Assembly (NCBI GenBank): GCA_015698045.1
Contig: BLAL01000242.1
Span: 1,183,001 to 1,247,000 of the forward strand
Direction of reading: 5' to 3'
Length of the DNA stretch: 64,000 bases
Origin: Rhizophagus clarus
Lineage: Eukaryota; Glomeromycota; Glomeromycetes; Glomerales; Glomeraceae
The notes beneath the pieces are model-generated. The model searched no databases. It had not been told where the DNA came from and worked only from the letters and a program-made list of their open reading frames with translations. A program made the position numbers and the translations under genes. Below are positions 45,441 to 56,674 of this stretch, piece after piece. The number at the start of each line of letters is the position of its first letter. Position 1 is the stretch's first letter.

Positions 45441-46584
45441 TTTATTAAAAAGAAAAATCTTTTAAAAATAATAATGTTGATGGTAATCGTTTATTAATAT
45501 ACAAATACTGTATGTATACAAAGTTACAAATGCTTTCTTCCGGTTAATGTTTTATACCATGCTATGCGGACTGCAATGATACGGCAGCCTGGTAAACAAT
45601 TCATTTTTTGTTTGAGAAAAACGTTGAGTTATTATAATTGACATATTTTTATAATATAGAAGATATTAATATAGAAGATAATTGTTTTTTCAAATGATTT
45701 TTTATGAAATCTTTCGATTGTTTTATTTGTAATTCGTTTAATCTAGGTAGTTATACCAATGCATACAACTTTGTTCGATCTAGATAGAACATATGTCAGT
45801 TATTGTAGATCATACGTAATGAAAATGTGATTATGCAATCTGCTCAGTTTTAAAATTTGTTGATATAATTAATTATATGCAGGGTTGTTACATTTAATGC
45901 TGTACGTACTATACTATACTTACTAAGACTTTTTAGTACAGTATATTTTTTATTCTAAATTTAAATAAGAAAAGATATAATAGTACAATATTAGTGCATT
46001 GAATTGTATTACTGTGCTTTCATCACTAAAATATTGTAAATTTTTCGTCAAGATTTTTGCGTAAAATTAACGAGAAATATGTCCAATGACTGTTAATTAA
46101 CAAATAACTCATCGGTATAATTCCGATAGTAATCGGACAATACTGTCTTATAACGGTTTTTATGATAAGTTGTATAACAAAAATTTTGTTAAACTGGCCA
46201 CTAATAATAAATTATATTTTTATTAATGTTAACAATGATTTTCAACTTAAACATGTGTATTATTAATTAAAAGTTTAAATAGTCTATATTATTAGATCAC
46301 ATAAAGTAAGTAGGTTCGACTCTTAAGACAAGTAAAATTAACAGTTAAATTAAAATTATTATAATTATTAAATATAATTTTTATAATAATTTTTCAACGG
46401 TGTTTATTATGTGATTCTTATTGAGCATGAAATTGCCAGTTTATGGACATACTCAATATAACATCCAGCCTGCAGAGGGTCCCATCAATAGACAGTTAAT
46501 GGACCATATGTCCAATAACGATTGCCAGATTGCCCAAAAATTTAGTAATGTCTAGTACGGTGTTTAAAATTCAATTTTTAATTT
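45441..46584. other. intergenic, nothing supported
   Basis: AT-rich with short near-palindromes around 45,910 and 46,110. No gene recognised. Confidence 0.45.
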
Positions 46585-46760
46585 ACTTGCGGGCTCGCAA
46601 CTGAATAAATAAATTTTCTTGCGGGCTACAAAAAATTTGGTTGCGCGTATTAAATATCAAATGTGAAATTTATCAAGGCTTATATTCGGAACCTGTGTGC
46701 AAACATCTAATTTCAATTGCCTAAATTTAAAATCACTTGCGGCTCGCAAGTTTCGCAAGT
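46585..46760. mobile_element. MITE with ACTTGCGGGCTCGCAA ends
   Basis: Left ACTTGCGGGCTCGCAA and right (inverted) ACTTGCG...AGCCGCAAG form terminal inverted repeats, with a second internal CTTGCGGGCTA. CAATTTTTA occurs at 46,572-46,580 and 46,761-46,769, giving a candidate 9-bp target duplication, though the left copy is separated from the end by ATTT. Confidence 0.5.
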
Positions 46761-46769
46761 CAATTTTTA

Positions 46770-47312
46770 TAATTTCCCAACCTGATTATAATGATTGTAT
46801 AGTAAGGAGTCATAGAATTAAATAAATAAATAAAATAAACGCTGCAAAAAAACCAAAATAGTTATGTGATTATCTCTTCAAATTTTATTAACATAATCAT
46901 CGATCAAATAATATTTTAATCTGCTAAACATTATCTTGTTATTATCAAACATCAACAATTTTAAAGTAATTTATTTTATAATTCATTTTCTAAATATACT
47001 GTATGTTTTTTAATTCACAAAAATTTTTGATGTAACAGTTTCTACTACTTCTTTAAATATTATTTTTTTTTTTTTATTGATCATCAGAAATCCAAATTGT
47101 TATTTTCCTTAAAATGAAAATTTTCATTAACTTCATATTCTTAACTTTTGTATCAAACCTAGATTCGCTGTATTTTAAAACTATTCCGTATAGTAGTGAT
47201 TAAAAATTGGGTATTTTTGATAAATAATGCAATCAGTTAAGTCGTTGAGCGAATTAGGATGGTTATTACAATTCTGAAATAAAATTATGTTTCACAAATC
47301 AAATCACGTTGT
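46770..47312. other. AT-rich spacer
   Basis: Nothing recognised. Confidence 0.5.
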
Positions 47313-47318
47313 GTTACA

Positions 47319-47858
47319 GGTGATCTAACTTCACCGACAATCACTTCACCAACAAACACTTCGCCGACACACGTTTCGTCAACAGGGTCATTTCACTACA
47401 AATGTTTTATCAACAGTCATTTCACCACCGCTGGTACAAATTAAAAGTCTTTTATAAAGCATTTTTTTCCCTTTTTTACTTATTACAGCCAATATAATAG
47501 TTTTTATTTATAAAAAAATATTTAATGTAAGAAGGTATAGAAAAAAAAACTTAAACATTAATCTTATGTGAACAATTAAAAAAATATATATATGTTGAGA
47601 TTTAATCTGAAAATATAAATTAATATTTTATATTTATTCTTATGCACACACTATCTTGTATTATATAATAACAATAATTTTGGTTGTCTTGTACAGTCGC
47701 ATAAAGAAAACAAATTATCTTTAATTTTATCAAGATATATGTAAGTATCGGTGAAATGACTTGTCGATGAGATGATCCTGTCGTCAAAACGTTCGTTGGC
47801 GAAATGTTTGTCAGTGAAATTGTCAGTGAAGTGATTGTTAGTGAGTTAAACACGACCC
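47319..47858. mobile_element. MULE-like MITE with tandem terminal motifs
   Basis: 540 bp. The left end is built of repeated TTCACCGACAATCAC / TTCACCAACAAAC / TTCGCCGAC words over about 110 bases, and the right end is the inverted version (GGCGAAATGTTTGTC, GTGAAGTGATTGTTAG). Outer ends are GGTGATCTAAC and inverted GGGTCGTGTTTAAC. GTTACA flanks both sides (47,313-47,318 and 47,859-47,864). No transposase. The class is suggested by the long GG-starting terminal repeats; the duplication is shorter than the usual 8-11 bp. Confidence 0.6.
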
Positions 47859-47864
47859 GTTACA

Positions 47865-48649
47865 AGGCCGTGTGATATAATTTATTACTTTTAATAAAGT
47901 CGTAATAAAATATTTTTTCCTCATCAGTTTCCATCAGTTTTGAAAGCATATATAATAGTTTTTCTGCTTTAAATACAAGCTATAGCTCTTTTTTTTTTTA
48001 TTCTTTAAAAGTTTTTTTACAATCTGTGGGAAAAAAACATTATTCGATAGAAATATTCAAAAAATCATAATTAATAGCTTTATATGTAATTTATTAAGTT
48101 ACAGCAGATGGAATTTCGAATTAATAAAATATTTTATTAAGATTTATTTAGTAATTATTTTAAATAATTTAATTTTTTTTTTTTTCGTTAAATATTATGA
48201 ATTTTTTTTTTTAATAAACTAACTCTATAGTATTTATTCTTTATTTTTTAGGATGAATTTATTTGTTTTAATTGAAGAAGTAAATTTTGTAATAGAAATT
48301 CTGAAAGGATCATTTTTAACCAAGTCTACTTAGTAAGTACATTTTGCGCAATGGTCATGTGATAATAACAAAATAAAATAAAATTAAGAGTGTAGACTAG
48401 CGTTTGTCAATGAACGTCGGTATATACAATATTAAAATATAATAATGTATAGCGATAAATACGAAAATACAGTAATCATAGACGAATAACATAATGAAAA
48501 ATTAACAATATTGCTGACTGATTCAATAACGAAATAATATTACTTCACTCAACGATCTGCAATATAAGGCTGAAACCAAATCTAAACTAAACTAAACTAG
48601 TAGGTGAAATACTAAAATTTCAAGCTGCTCGCTTCTTGGGTACTTTGTA
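47865..48649. other. AT-rich spacer
   Basis: Nothing recognised beyond homopolymer runs. Confidence 0.5.
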
Positions 48650-48877
48650 TGTTATATTTTGTATAACTTATGCCAAGTATAACTACAGCTCGTTGCTCTT
48701 TAATCTTTGCCAACCGACACTAATATTTGGCATAAGTTATATTTGTATAAGTTATACTTGGCATAAGTTATACTTGGCATAAGTTATACCTTATTATCCC
48801 CTGATCGGCACCATTTACAAGTATAGTTTATACTATTGATTATACTATTTATTATACTATTGACTATACTATTGACC
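48650..48877. repeat. TTGGCATAAGTTATA repeats and TATACTATTGA microsatellite
   Basis: GTATAACTTATGCCAAGTAT at 48,661 is answered by inverted direct repeats of TTGGCATAAGTTATA at 48,727-48,788. Then TATACTATTGACTATACTATT-type units run at 48,823-48,877. The first part looks like a small inverted-repeat element. Confidence 0.6.
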
Positions 48878-48904
48878 ATATATTTTTTAAAATTTTTATT
48901 TATT

Positions 48905-49020
48905 TTTTAAAATGGAAAATAAAAGAAAAAATGGGCGAAGAAATATAAACAATAAACTATATTTATATTCACTGGTGAGAACGTGATAGTTGTGATACAC
49001 TATAAAACAAACTCTTACTA
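48905..49020. repeat. dispersed repeat shared with 7065-7180
   Basis: TTTTTTAAAATGGAAAATAA, AATGGGCGAA, AATAAACTATATTTATA and GTGATAGTTGTGATA occur in the same order in the extra block of segmental copy A. Confidence 0.65.
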
Positions 49021-49054
49021 TCGTGTAAATGGCAGGGGATAAATCAATTATATC

Positions 49055-49279
49055 AGGACCCCGAACAATATATAAATGGGTAACAAATTTTTGGCAAAAA
49101 TTTACTATTAGCTCTACGCATTTTTTCAGGGCCGGAATTATGATAATGTCAGTCAGTTATTAATAAATTCCTGACCAACGTTATCAAAATTTATCTAAAT
49201 AAGGAAATATTTTCGTAATTATTTTGGCCTATTCTACGCATTATTTTCTGTTACCTATTTCAGTATTGCTCGGGGTCCT
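49055..49279. mobile_element. MITE with AGGACCCCGA ends and 8-bp target duplication
   Basis: 225 bp. Left AGGACCCCGAACAATA...AAATGGGTAACA and inverted right AGGACCCCGAGCAATA...AAATAGGTAACA match over about 31 bases. The exact 8-bp duplication ATTATATC is at 49,047-49,054 and 49,280-49,287. A worn relative lies at 17,703. An 8-bp duplication fits hAT, but the ends are not CAGxG, so the superfamily is open. Confidence 0.8.
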
Positions 49280-49421
49280 ATTATATCCTTCCTAATAAGT
49301 AATACTTATAAGTCATGCTATATTTATGTTAATACTCCCTTACTATGCTGCATAATAAATAAATAAAGATTATGTGAGCCTGATGAGACCTTGTAACTGC
49401 AGCAATATCGTGTCTTATATG

Positions 49422-49564
49422 CAGTGATGTGCATTTTATGCTTCCAATGAAATAAAATTTGATTGGAAGCTTCCAATCCAAATGAATTTATTAGGGAATT
49501 ATGCTTCCAAACCTTCCAAAAGTGCTTCCAAGAGTGTTTCCAATCTTCCAAGTGCACATCACTG
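49422..49564. mobile_element. short hAT MITE with perfect target duplication
   Basis: 143 bp. The terminal inverted repeat CAGTGATGTGCA is exact, and GCTTCCAA words fill the interior in both orientations. The exact 8-bp duplication CTTATATG is at 49,414-49,421 and 49,565-49,572. Diagnostic of the hAT superfamily; intact ends and duplication suggest fairly recent insertion. Confidence 0.88.
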
Positions 49565-49572
49565 CTTATATG

Positions 49573-51021
49573 TATTTGTAATAAGAGTGGAATTTGTTGA
49601 GCTTCGCTCAGCAAGTTATACCAACCACATTGCTTGTCGCAAGTACAACAGTTACGAAGTACTTCGTGCCTCGTAACTATTAAATACTTAACGTCATATT
49701 TTGATACCGTCGACCATTTTACTTATGTAATACATCGCAGATGCCGAGCCTAGATTAATTACTTTAGCCTCCTTATCAAACACAGACACTTACCGGTATA
49801 TTAAAGCTGCTACCAGTAAAAGAAAGAAGTAAGAATGCTAAATTTATCAATTAACGCGACGGGTTTATTTTACTTTTAATTATCTATTGTTCTAAAAACT
49901 GTTAAAATTTGATATTATATTATAAAGAAGATTTTTACCAAAAACACGTTCTAATGTTATTCAAACATTATTTATTATTAACGAAATACATTTTTCAGAA
50001 GGCTAACTATCCTATTATTAACGCATGGTATGCACTTTTTATTTTCATTGGATTTACTGTATTTGAGTTTTGTTAATAATTAAAGATTAACGAATTTTAT
50101 TTACAAAATTTATATTTCGTCAAACATTGACCAATGCAAGATTGTAATACTGAAACATTCCAATACAATCAAAATAAGATTTGCCTTTATTTTATTGTCG
50201 TTGTCTTTTATAAAATTAATTTTTAAATTAAATAAAAAATAAAATAAAATAAAATATAGTGATTACCAACTAATCAATGCTCACCATGAGTCAAAACCGG
50301 AATTACTTTTTTGGTTTTTGTTGATGGCCATCTCATTTACTGCCTAATTTACTGATATTATTAACAAACTCTTGTTTATAAATAATTAGTAATAATTCAT
50401 CTTCATTATAATACACTTTACTTGTTTTACTTTTGAAGTAATTAGTTTTTATATTTATTTTATTAACTTGAAAATATAAATAAAAGCATGTGATCACTAT
50501 TAATTTTCAAAAATATGAATTTAAAATAAGAAAAGTATCTCAGTAGCTTTATGCTATTTTACTACATTGATTCAGACAGACGGAATCAGATAGGTTTCGA
50601 ATCTCTAGAAATCGCTTTAATAAGGTCGAGAAAATATTAACACGGTTCGTAATATAATGTTGTAACAAAATTTTTCGTGACTACGTGAAAGTTTATTTGT
50701 AACACGTATAGTAGTGCTATAGAATTACCGGATTTCTGTTTAACCATCGGCGGATTTATATCCGCGCACATAATTTACAAGTAAATAAAATTATTTTTCC
50801 ATAAGGAGTAAAAGTGCCGCCGAGGGATCGTGGGTAATAAGAATTTTCGTGATTATAAATTGTTTGATAAAGTCGCGTTTGAATTGTTCATTTAGATTTT
50901 TTTTTCTTATAATTCTGTCATTTAAAATAACTTGCATTTTAAGAATAAAAAAGTTTGTTGTTTAACAAACAATCAAAAGGCCAAGACAAACGATTCATAC
51001 AACGATCTCACCTAGCCCCCC
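49573..51021. other. intergenic with two small hairpins
   Basis: TTGTTGAGCTTCGCTCAGCAA (hairpin, 49,594-49,614) and GTTACGA...TCGTAAC (49,650-49,676) mark another possible worn element. The rest is AT-rich without a supported gene. Confidence 0.5.
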
Positions 51022-51029
51022 TATAAATA
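51022..51029 (+). promoter_or_regulatory. TATA-like element
   Basis: CCCCCCTATAAATAGG, a strong-looking TATA box about 250 bases upstream of the ATG at 51,276; the distance implies a long leader. Confidence 0.4.
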
Positions 51030-51275
51030 GGAACAATAAAAAAAACATTGAGGATGAGCATCATGCATATCTATGGAATATTCTTTACACATGTTTCCTC
51101 TGGTGACCACTAACATTACGGCTTAAAATTGGCAAAAGCATATCTAATATAGCAAGTCACAGCCTTAAGAGAAATTATATATATACTTTATCATCATCTC
51201 ATAAAAAAAAAAGAAAAAAAAAAAATAAGAAAAAAAAGTAACCCTAAAACTTTGTTTTTTAAGACTTTCGTTCAA

Positions 51276-51623
51276 ATGTCATCAAAACCTTATGAATCAA
51301 GAGCATATAAGCCATATGTTCAAAAGATTAAATTAAGTAACAATAACAAGAGAACTAGGAGGAAACCTTCAAAGCTATGTCCCGATTGTAAGGACGCAAA
51401 CGATTATATTGAATTACTTTCTAGTAAAGTAAGCAAAATTGAAGAAATAGTTGATAATTTTAAGAATCTCCCAAAAAATAAAACCAACAATAAGCTCTCG
51501 TTATTTAATGCGAAATTCTCTTTAAATAATATTCCTTGTGAATTAGAATATGATTTATCAAATTTTACGCTTGAAAATTTACAAAAGCTAGTGATTTCTA
51601 CAACTTCAAATTGCAAAATCTGA
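51276..51623 (+). CDS. FNAKF-core family protein, copy 4
   Basis: 115 residues. ATG 51,276 (MSSKPYES) is chosen to match copy 5 (MSSKNRET); an upstream in-frame extension has no ATG. RRKPSK at 28-33, CPDC at 35-38, but the third Cys is Tyr44. KVSKIEEIVDNF is at 51-62 and the core FNAKFSLNNIPCELEYDLS at 77-95, then FTLENLQKLVISTTSNC. Shares LLSSK and FTLENLQKLV with copy 5, 2.7 kb downstream on the same strand; the two look like a tandem duplication. Unknown function, probably intracellular. Confidence 0.75.
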   Translation: MSSKPYESRAYKPYVQKIKLSNNNKRTRRKPSKLCPDCKDANDYIELLSSKVSKIEEIVDNFKNLPKNKTNNKLSLFNAKFSLNNIPCELEYDLSNFTLENLQKLVISTTSNCKI

Positions 51624-52877
51624 TTGTTTTTAATTAATTATTATGTTGGTGGTATAAGCTTTTTAACGGAAATTTAAGCATTCATATTTATCAAAGATTG
51701 AAATTATGTTACAAGGCGAGTGATTATTTTGTGTTAACTATTAATAATACATACTCTTATATTGATAAATATATATTTATTATTTTATATTTTTCTTAAG
51801 TATATATTTTTATTAGGCGTAATAACGTTTACGCCTCATTTAATACTTGTTCGATTTAGACCGTTGCTTAACATTAAGTACACTTAACTTCAAACTTTGA
51901 TAATCGCTTAAATAAAGATTTATAAACACAAATAACTCAACGAAATATTTTAATGACATAATTGGTTGTTGCTATTTCTACACTCATTGTTCCCATATTT
52001 TTTTATTTATTTTTATTTATTTGTTCATATATGTTACTGCATATAATGATTCCATATAAACCAATCAACCTCGGTATGTTTTTATTCGTAATCGTCTATG
52101 TCAAAGCGATCAGCGATTTTTTTTATTATGTAACCATACAAAATTCAAACTTAATTCGAATTTATAGTTCGAATAGTAGTCATTAATTTCGAGAACAGTC
52201 GAGACAGATCTGTCACACAATGCACAATATAAATAATTATTTATACCAAAGTAAAAACAAGTATTCCCCCATAAATATGTAATGCTTTCTAATTATGTGT
52301 TGCTTCGCACTGTATATGCATTTCAATCTCTATACGGTTCCTATAGCCTCCTGATATGTTCACAATTACCTTTACCATTTTTGACTGGTTTCTTCAATTA
52401 AAAAGATGGTTGTTTAATTTGACATAAATTTTCTCATTGGTCCCGCTGTAATGTCGTTCAAAGATTGAAATTTGTGAAAACTGCGAAAGATAAAGAAAGA
52501 TTACAATAATCATAAGAATGGTAAGAAATTCTGCATATTAGTCGATCTCAATGATCGTGTTAAGTTGCTAGCTAAACTGTAAGTGGAATTGTGACCAAGA
52601 GAAATAAAATTAGAATTGAAGTAGTTTCCACTCATGATGAAAAAAAATTTCTAAAAATAGGCTTGTTCAGATGGGAATAGACAACCGTTCCGGTGGGACT
52701 ACTTGGATATAAACAATTTTAATTTGATAAAATTCGAAGGTCCTTAATCTTTGAACTTTGGTTTAATTTTGTGAAGAAATTTTGAGTATCTTATACGGTA
52801 AAACTTTCCAAAGAAAGCAATAATTTCAAGAACTGAATTATCCGACAATATTATTTCTTCTTGACTAATTATTGCGC
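51624..52877. other. intergenic, nothing supported
   Basis: AT-rich. A hydrophobic frame at 51,962-52,186 lacks an ATG near its start, and I do not call it. Confidence 0.5.
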
Positions 52878-53116
52878 ATCATCAGAAATTTTTTATGGTG
52901 CAAAAAAAAAATGCAAAATTTTGCACTCGATTTGCATACCCTGAAAATGTGTATGACTTGTATATTTAGTATATATATTGTATACTTTGAAATTTTTTTT
53001 TTTTTGTAATTTATTATAAAAAAATTTGCTAATGCAATAATTTTCAATATATTGCATAAATTTTAAATAATTTTGATTTTTGTGTAATATTGAATACCCT
53101 GGAATTTCGTGATGAT
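52878..53116. mobile_element. MITE-like repeat, copy 2 (partner 15.9 kb)
   Basis: Matches 15,882-16,123 along its length, with ATCATCAGAAATT and inverted AATTTCGTGATGAT ends. Contains a small extra inverted word (AAAATGCAAAATTTTGCA). Confidence 0.6.
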
Positions 53117-54286
53117 ATAATTGAACAAAGTCTAAGAAAATTGGGAAATACTATAAATTGACAAGGATTTACAGAATTTTGCGTTGTGTTTATCCTATTA
53201 CAGTGGCTCGTTTTGAATTTCGTTTTCCCGCATATTCCCAGAATTTATGTTTTTACGGGAATCTTTTAAAGTTATTGGAATTGCTAAAATTGGTAAATAG
53301 TACCAGCAGCATAATGTAACATAATAGTATTGAGAATAAATATTTGGTGCAAACAATTATTTGTCATAATTATGGAATAAATGGTTTAGTACCAAAATAG
53401 AAAACAGGATAATTATTAGGAAAAAAATAAATCATAATAAATTATAAAAGTCTTTATTTGAATTGCAGCTTTAACGTAAACAAAAATGTCGAACTAATTT
53501 TATTATGTAGCAGCGGGACATCCGACAATGTTTCACAAATCATATGAGATTTAAACTCCAACTTTACTATCAAATTGGAAAGATTAATATCGAAACTTAT
53601 TTTCCAGTTATTTCGTAAATTCAGAAGATACATTCTATTAGAAATTGATATTATTATGGAATTTTGATTCCGAAATTCTAAAAAAGGCTCATTGTAAAAC
53701 ACCTCTGGTCTCATTTATTTATTAAACAATTGCCTTTATTTAACTAATTGTGGATAAACAGTTTCTTATGGTAAATAATTAGATAACTTGTTCACATGAG
53801 AATATTATTTTTATTCTGTTGTACAGTACAAAATGTAATCTTTATTATTTAAAATAAAAATAAAAATTACCAATGATAAGCAATCATATGATCAAAATAA
53901 ATACTGTAAAGTAAAAAAGCTATCGATTTAATCACAAGATGATTATTGATCACGAGTAAATTAATGAATTACAAATCTTTCCATTTACCATTTTACGCGT
54001 AATTTACCCCCTCATGACAACGTAATATTTATAAATAATTTGAAATAATATCAATTAGAAAGAATGTGTTACCGAAAATCCATTTATCAACTTTCAAACT
54101 TAATCGGAAAAAATTGGTTAAAAATAACGATCAATATGAATTGATTAACCTTGCAGTATCCAAAGGGGATAATTAGTCATCAATTCTAATATGAGCAAAA
54201 AAGGGCGAAATATGAGCGTGTGAAATCTTACGTTCGTTATTTATTTATAAAATTTTTAACTAAAAAAATTTCTATTTCTCTCCTAA
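53117..54286. other. intergenic with one unsupported frame
   Basis: An 86-codon minus-strand frame (53,454-53,714) is reasonably protein-like (RNQNSIIISISNRMYLLNLR) but has no recognised motif or paralogue here. The remainder is AT-rich spacer. Confidence 0.4.
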
Positions 54287-54637
54287 ATGTCGTCGAAAAA
54301 TCGTGAAACAAGTAAATATGCGCAAAAGTTTAACTTGTATAACATTAATAACAGAAAAATTACTAGTAGGAAAGCTTCAAATTATTGTCTCAATTGTAAA
54401 GAAACAGATAATAATATTAAGTTACTTTCTAGTAAAATGAACAGAATTGAAGAGATTATTGATGATTTTAAGAATCGTCAAAATAAAAAAACAGACAAAA
54501 TTTCCACGTTCAATGCAAAATTTACTTTAAACGATGTACCTTGTGAATTAGAGTATGATTTGTCAAGTTTCACTTTAGAAAATTTGCAAAAATTAGTAAA
54601 CTTTACAACTAAAAATTGCACATCCAATAAAAATTAA
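54287..54637 (+). CDS. FNAKF-core family protein, copy 5
   Basis: 116 residues, unspliced. The basic motif is worn (SRKAS in place of RRKPPK), the Cys pair is CLNC (34-37) and the third Cys is Asn43. KMNRIEEIIDDF is at about 50-61, the core FNAKFTLNDVPCELEYDLS at 75-93, then FTLENLQKLVNFTT. The core is as well preserved as in the others although the N-terminal motif is not, so the two halves evolve at different rates. The second-type small gene at 56,675 lies 2 kb downstream on the same strand. Confidence 0.73.
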   Translation: MSSKNRETSKYAQKFNLYNINNRKITSRKASNYCLNCKETDNNIKLLSSKMNRIEEIIDDFKNRQNKKTDKISTFNAKFTLNDVPCELEYDLSSFTLENLQKLVNFTTKNCTSNKN

Positions 54638-55163
54638 TGTATTTCAAAGGTAAAGAATATATATATGAATTTTTAAGAAAAATGAATCTTACCTACAGAT
54701 TGGACAGCGTGCATACTGAAATATCTTTTTTTTTACTCTAATGTCTAGCATTTATAATTTTTTTTTTCGATATTTATGATGATAAACAGAATTTTTAAGA
54801 TTTGTTTTCTTTATATGAGACATGTTTTTGTAATAATAATTCTGATATTGGATAACAAAAATTTTAACGCATTAAGTTTTTTATGTATATAGTTAACGCG
54901 TTATTCAGTATATTTATCGTAGTTCATAGTAAAGTTATAATTAAAAAGACAACATGATTTAAGAAACAAATAATTATATGAATTATATGATTAACAATTA
55001 ACAAGTTTAATATGAGTATAAAGTACTGACCTTTTTTTCATTAAAATTCAGCATAATCATTTATTATAATATCGGACGACAGGCGATCATCTGGCCATGT
55101 TTAAGAGCAATCATTTGAAATATATGTTAACAACCGAATATTCACAAAGTACATAAAATATCG
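54638..55163. other. AT-rich spacer
   Basis: Nothing recognised. Confidence 0.5.
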
Positions 55164-55348
55164 TATAACGCGGATCACAGTACCTCCTCTTTTTTCCGAA
55201 ACATCTTTGATTTTATTATTTAAACAATATAATTTTATCTAGGTAACGCACATATATTTTTTTTGAATTTCTTTCATTTGTAATAAAAATTTGTACACGC
55301 TGGGGACAGCGTTAACGGATACCTGGGATACTATTGGCTCACGTTATA
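55164..55348. mobile_element. TA-flanked MITE, copy 1
   Basis: Left TATAACGCGGATCACAGTAC and inverted right TATAACGTGAGCCAATAGTA; a relative at 57,333 has TATAATGCGGGTCACAG and inverted TAAACGCGGGCCACAGTACC. Both include GTACAC near the right. TA at both borders suggests a Tc1/mariner-type element. Confidence 0.6.
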
Positions 55349-56531
55349 GTCGTTATACAGTATATCAATGTCATTTTCGATGAAGGCAAGTGATATATTT
55401 CATTACTTATATTATCATTATTTTAAATAATCTTCATGTAAATAACATACTAGGTACAGCCTGTAGGCTGTAACTAACAAAACTTCTATGGATATTTATT
55501 CAATTGGCAATTTTTCTAAGAATAAACCGCAATAAAAGATCATTATCTTACAGACAGAAAGAAAAAAATTTTCCTTTAAATCGGAGTAGGCCAGTGATTT
55601 ACATGGCTTACATGTATGATAAAAAAGGCCATATTATGTTTTGCATATAAAATAAACCCGGATTTTGACAGCGATCTGTGATCACAAAAATTATCAATAA
55701 ACACATAAAAGAACTCATTCTTGTATGAAACTTATTGACAATCAATAAAATAATGTCTTTCTAAAATGTGGATTTTCCTTGAAATGAGTTGTTGAGAATT
55801 TTCCTTTCGTTCCAATTCCGATAATAAGATAAACCTTTTCATCCGTTATCATCAAATTTAATTAGACAATATTTTTCTATAATGACAAATATATTTATCT
55901 ATTACAAAGAAATTAATTACATAAATAAGTTGAATAAATATTTGACATAATTAAATGTAACATATCTCGATTATTATTTACATTCTACGTTTTTAAAATC
56001 ACGTCAAAAATAGGTAAAATTTCGGAACGATGATTTTTATAATTTTTATAGTAAATTCAAATAAAATTTACCTATTACGGATATTTTAGGAAATTATGGT
56101 CCGATAGTTTAGGAACACCTGGTCCTCGAAAACGTCATTAATAATAAATTTAGCTAAGTGTAATAATTTAAAAATGCACTTGTAACTTTAAAATGTGTTT
56201 AATGAGATTCCTAATAGAAGATGATATCTTAGAACAATGCTTATTTTATTTTATTTGTCACATGTCTGAAAATGTTTGAAAGAAATAAAGTAATATTTCT
56301 CTTACTCTAATTTTTTTTTTCTTGCAATGAAGTAATATATACTATAAATGTCTACAAATTCTTCTATTGCGTAGTACTTATTGTTGTATTTTATAAAAAA
56401 ATCAAAATAAAATTTAAATTAAGTCATTATATCTTAAAATAGACTTCATTTAACGCAATTGCGACATTAATTATTTGAGAAATTACATTCAATGTACTGT
56501 ATATTACATTGAAAATACGAAATATTTTATG
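55349..56531. other. intergenic, nothing supported
   Basis: AT-rich DNA without a supported gene or repeat. Confidence 0.5.
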
Positions 56532-56539
56532 TATATAAA
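56532..56539 (+). promoter_or_regulatory. TATA-like element
   Basis: TATATAAA about 140 bases before the ATG at 56,675. Confidence 0.35.
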
Positions 56540-56674
56540 GCTCTGAAAATTTCTTTAAATTCGATGTTCATACAATTATTACACTTTATTAATTTATATA
56601 TAATTCACGCGATAATAATAACTGAAAGTTATAAACATTAAATTTTACATTAATAAACCCAATTTTTTATCTTA

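Noticed and set aside
51962..52186. Small membrane protein
   Set aside because: No ATG near the start, T-rich composition, no homologue in the window.
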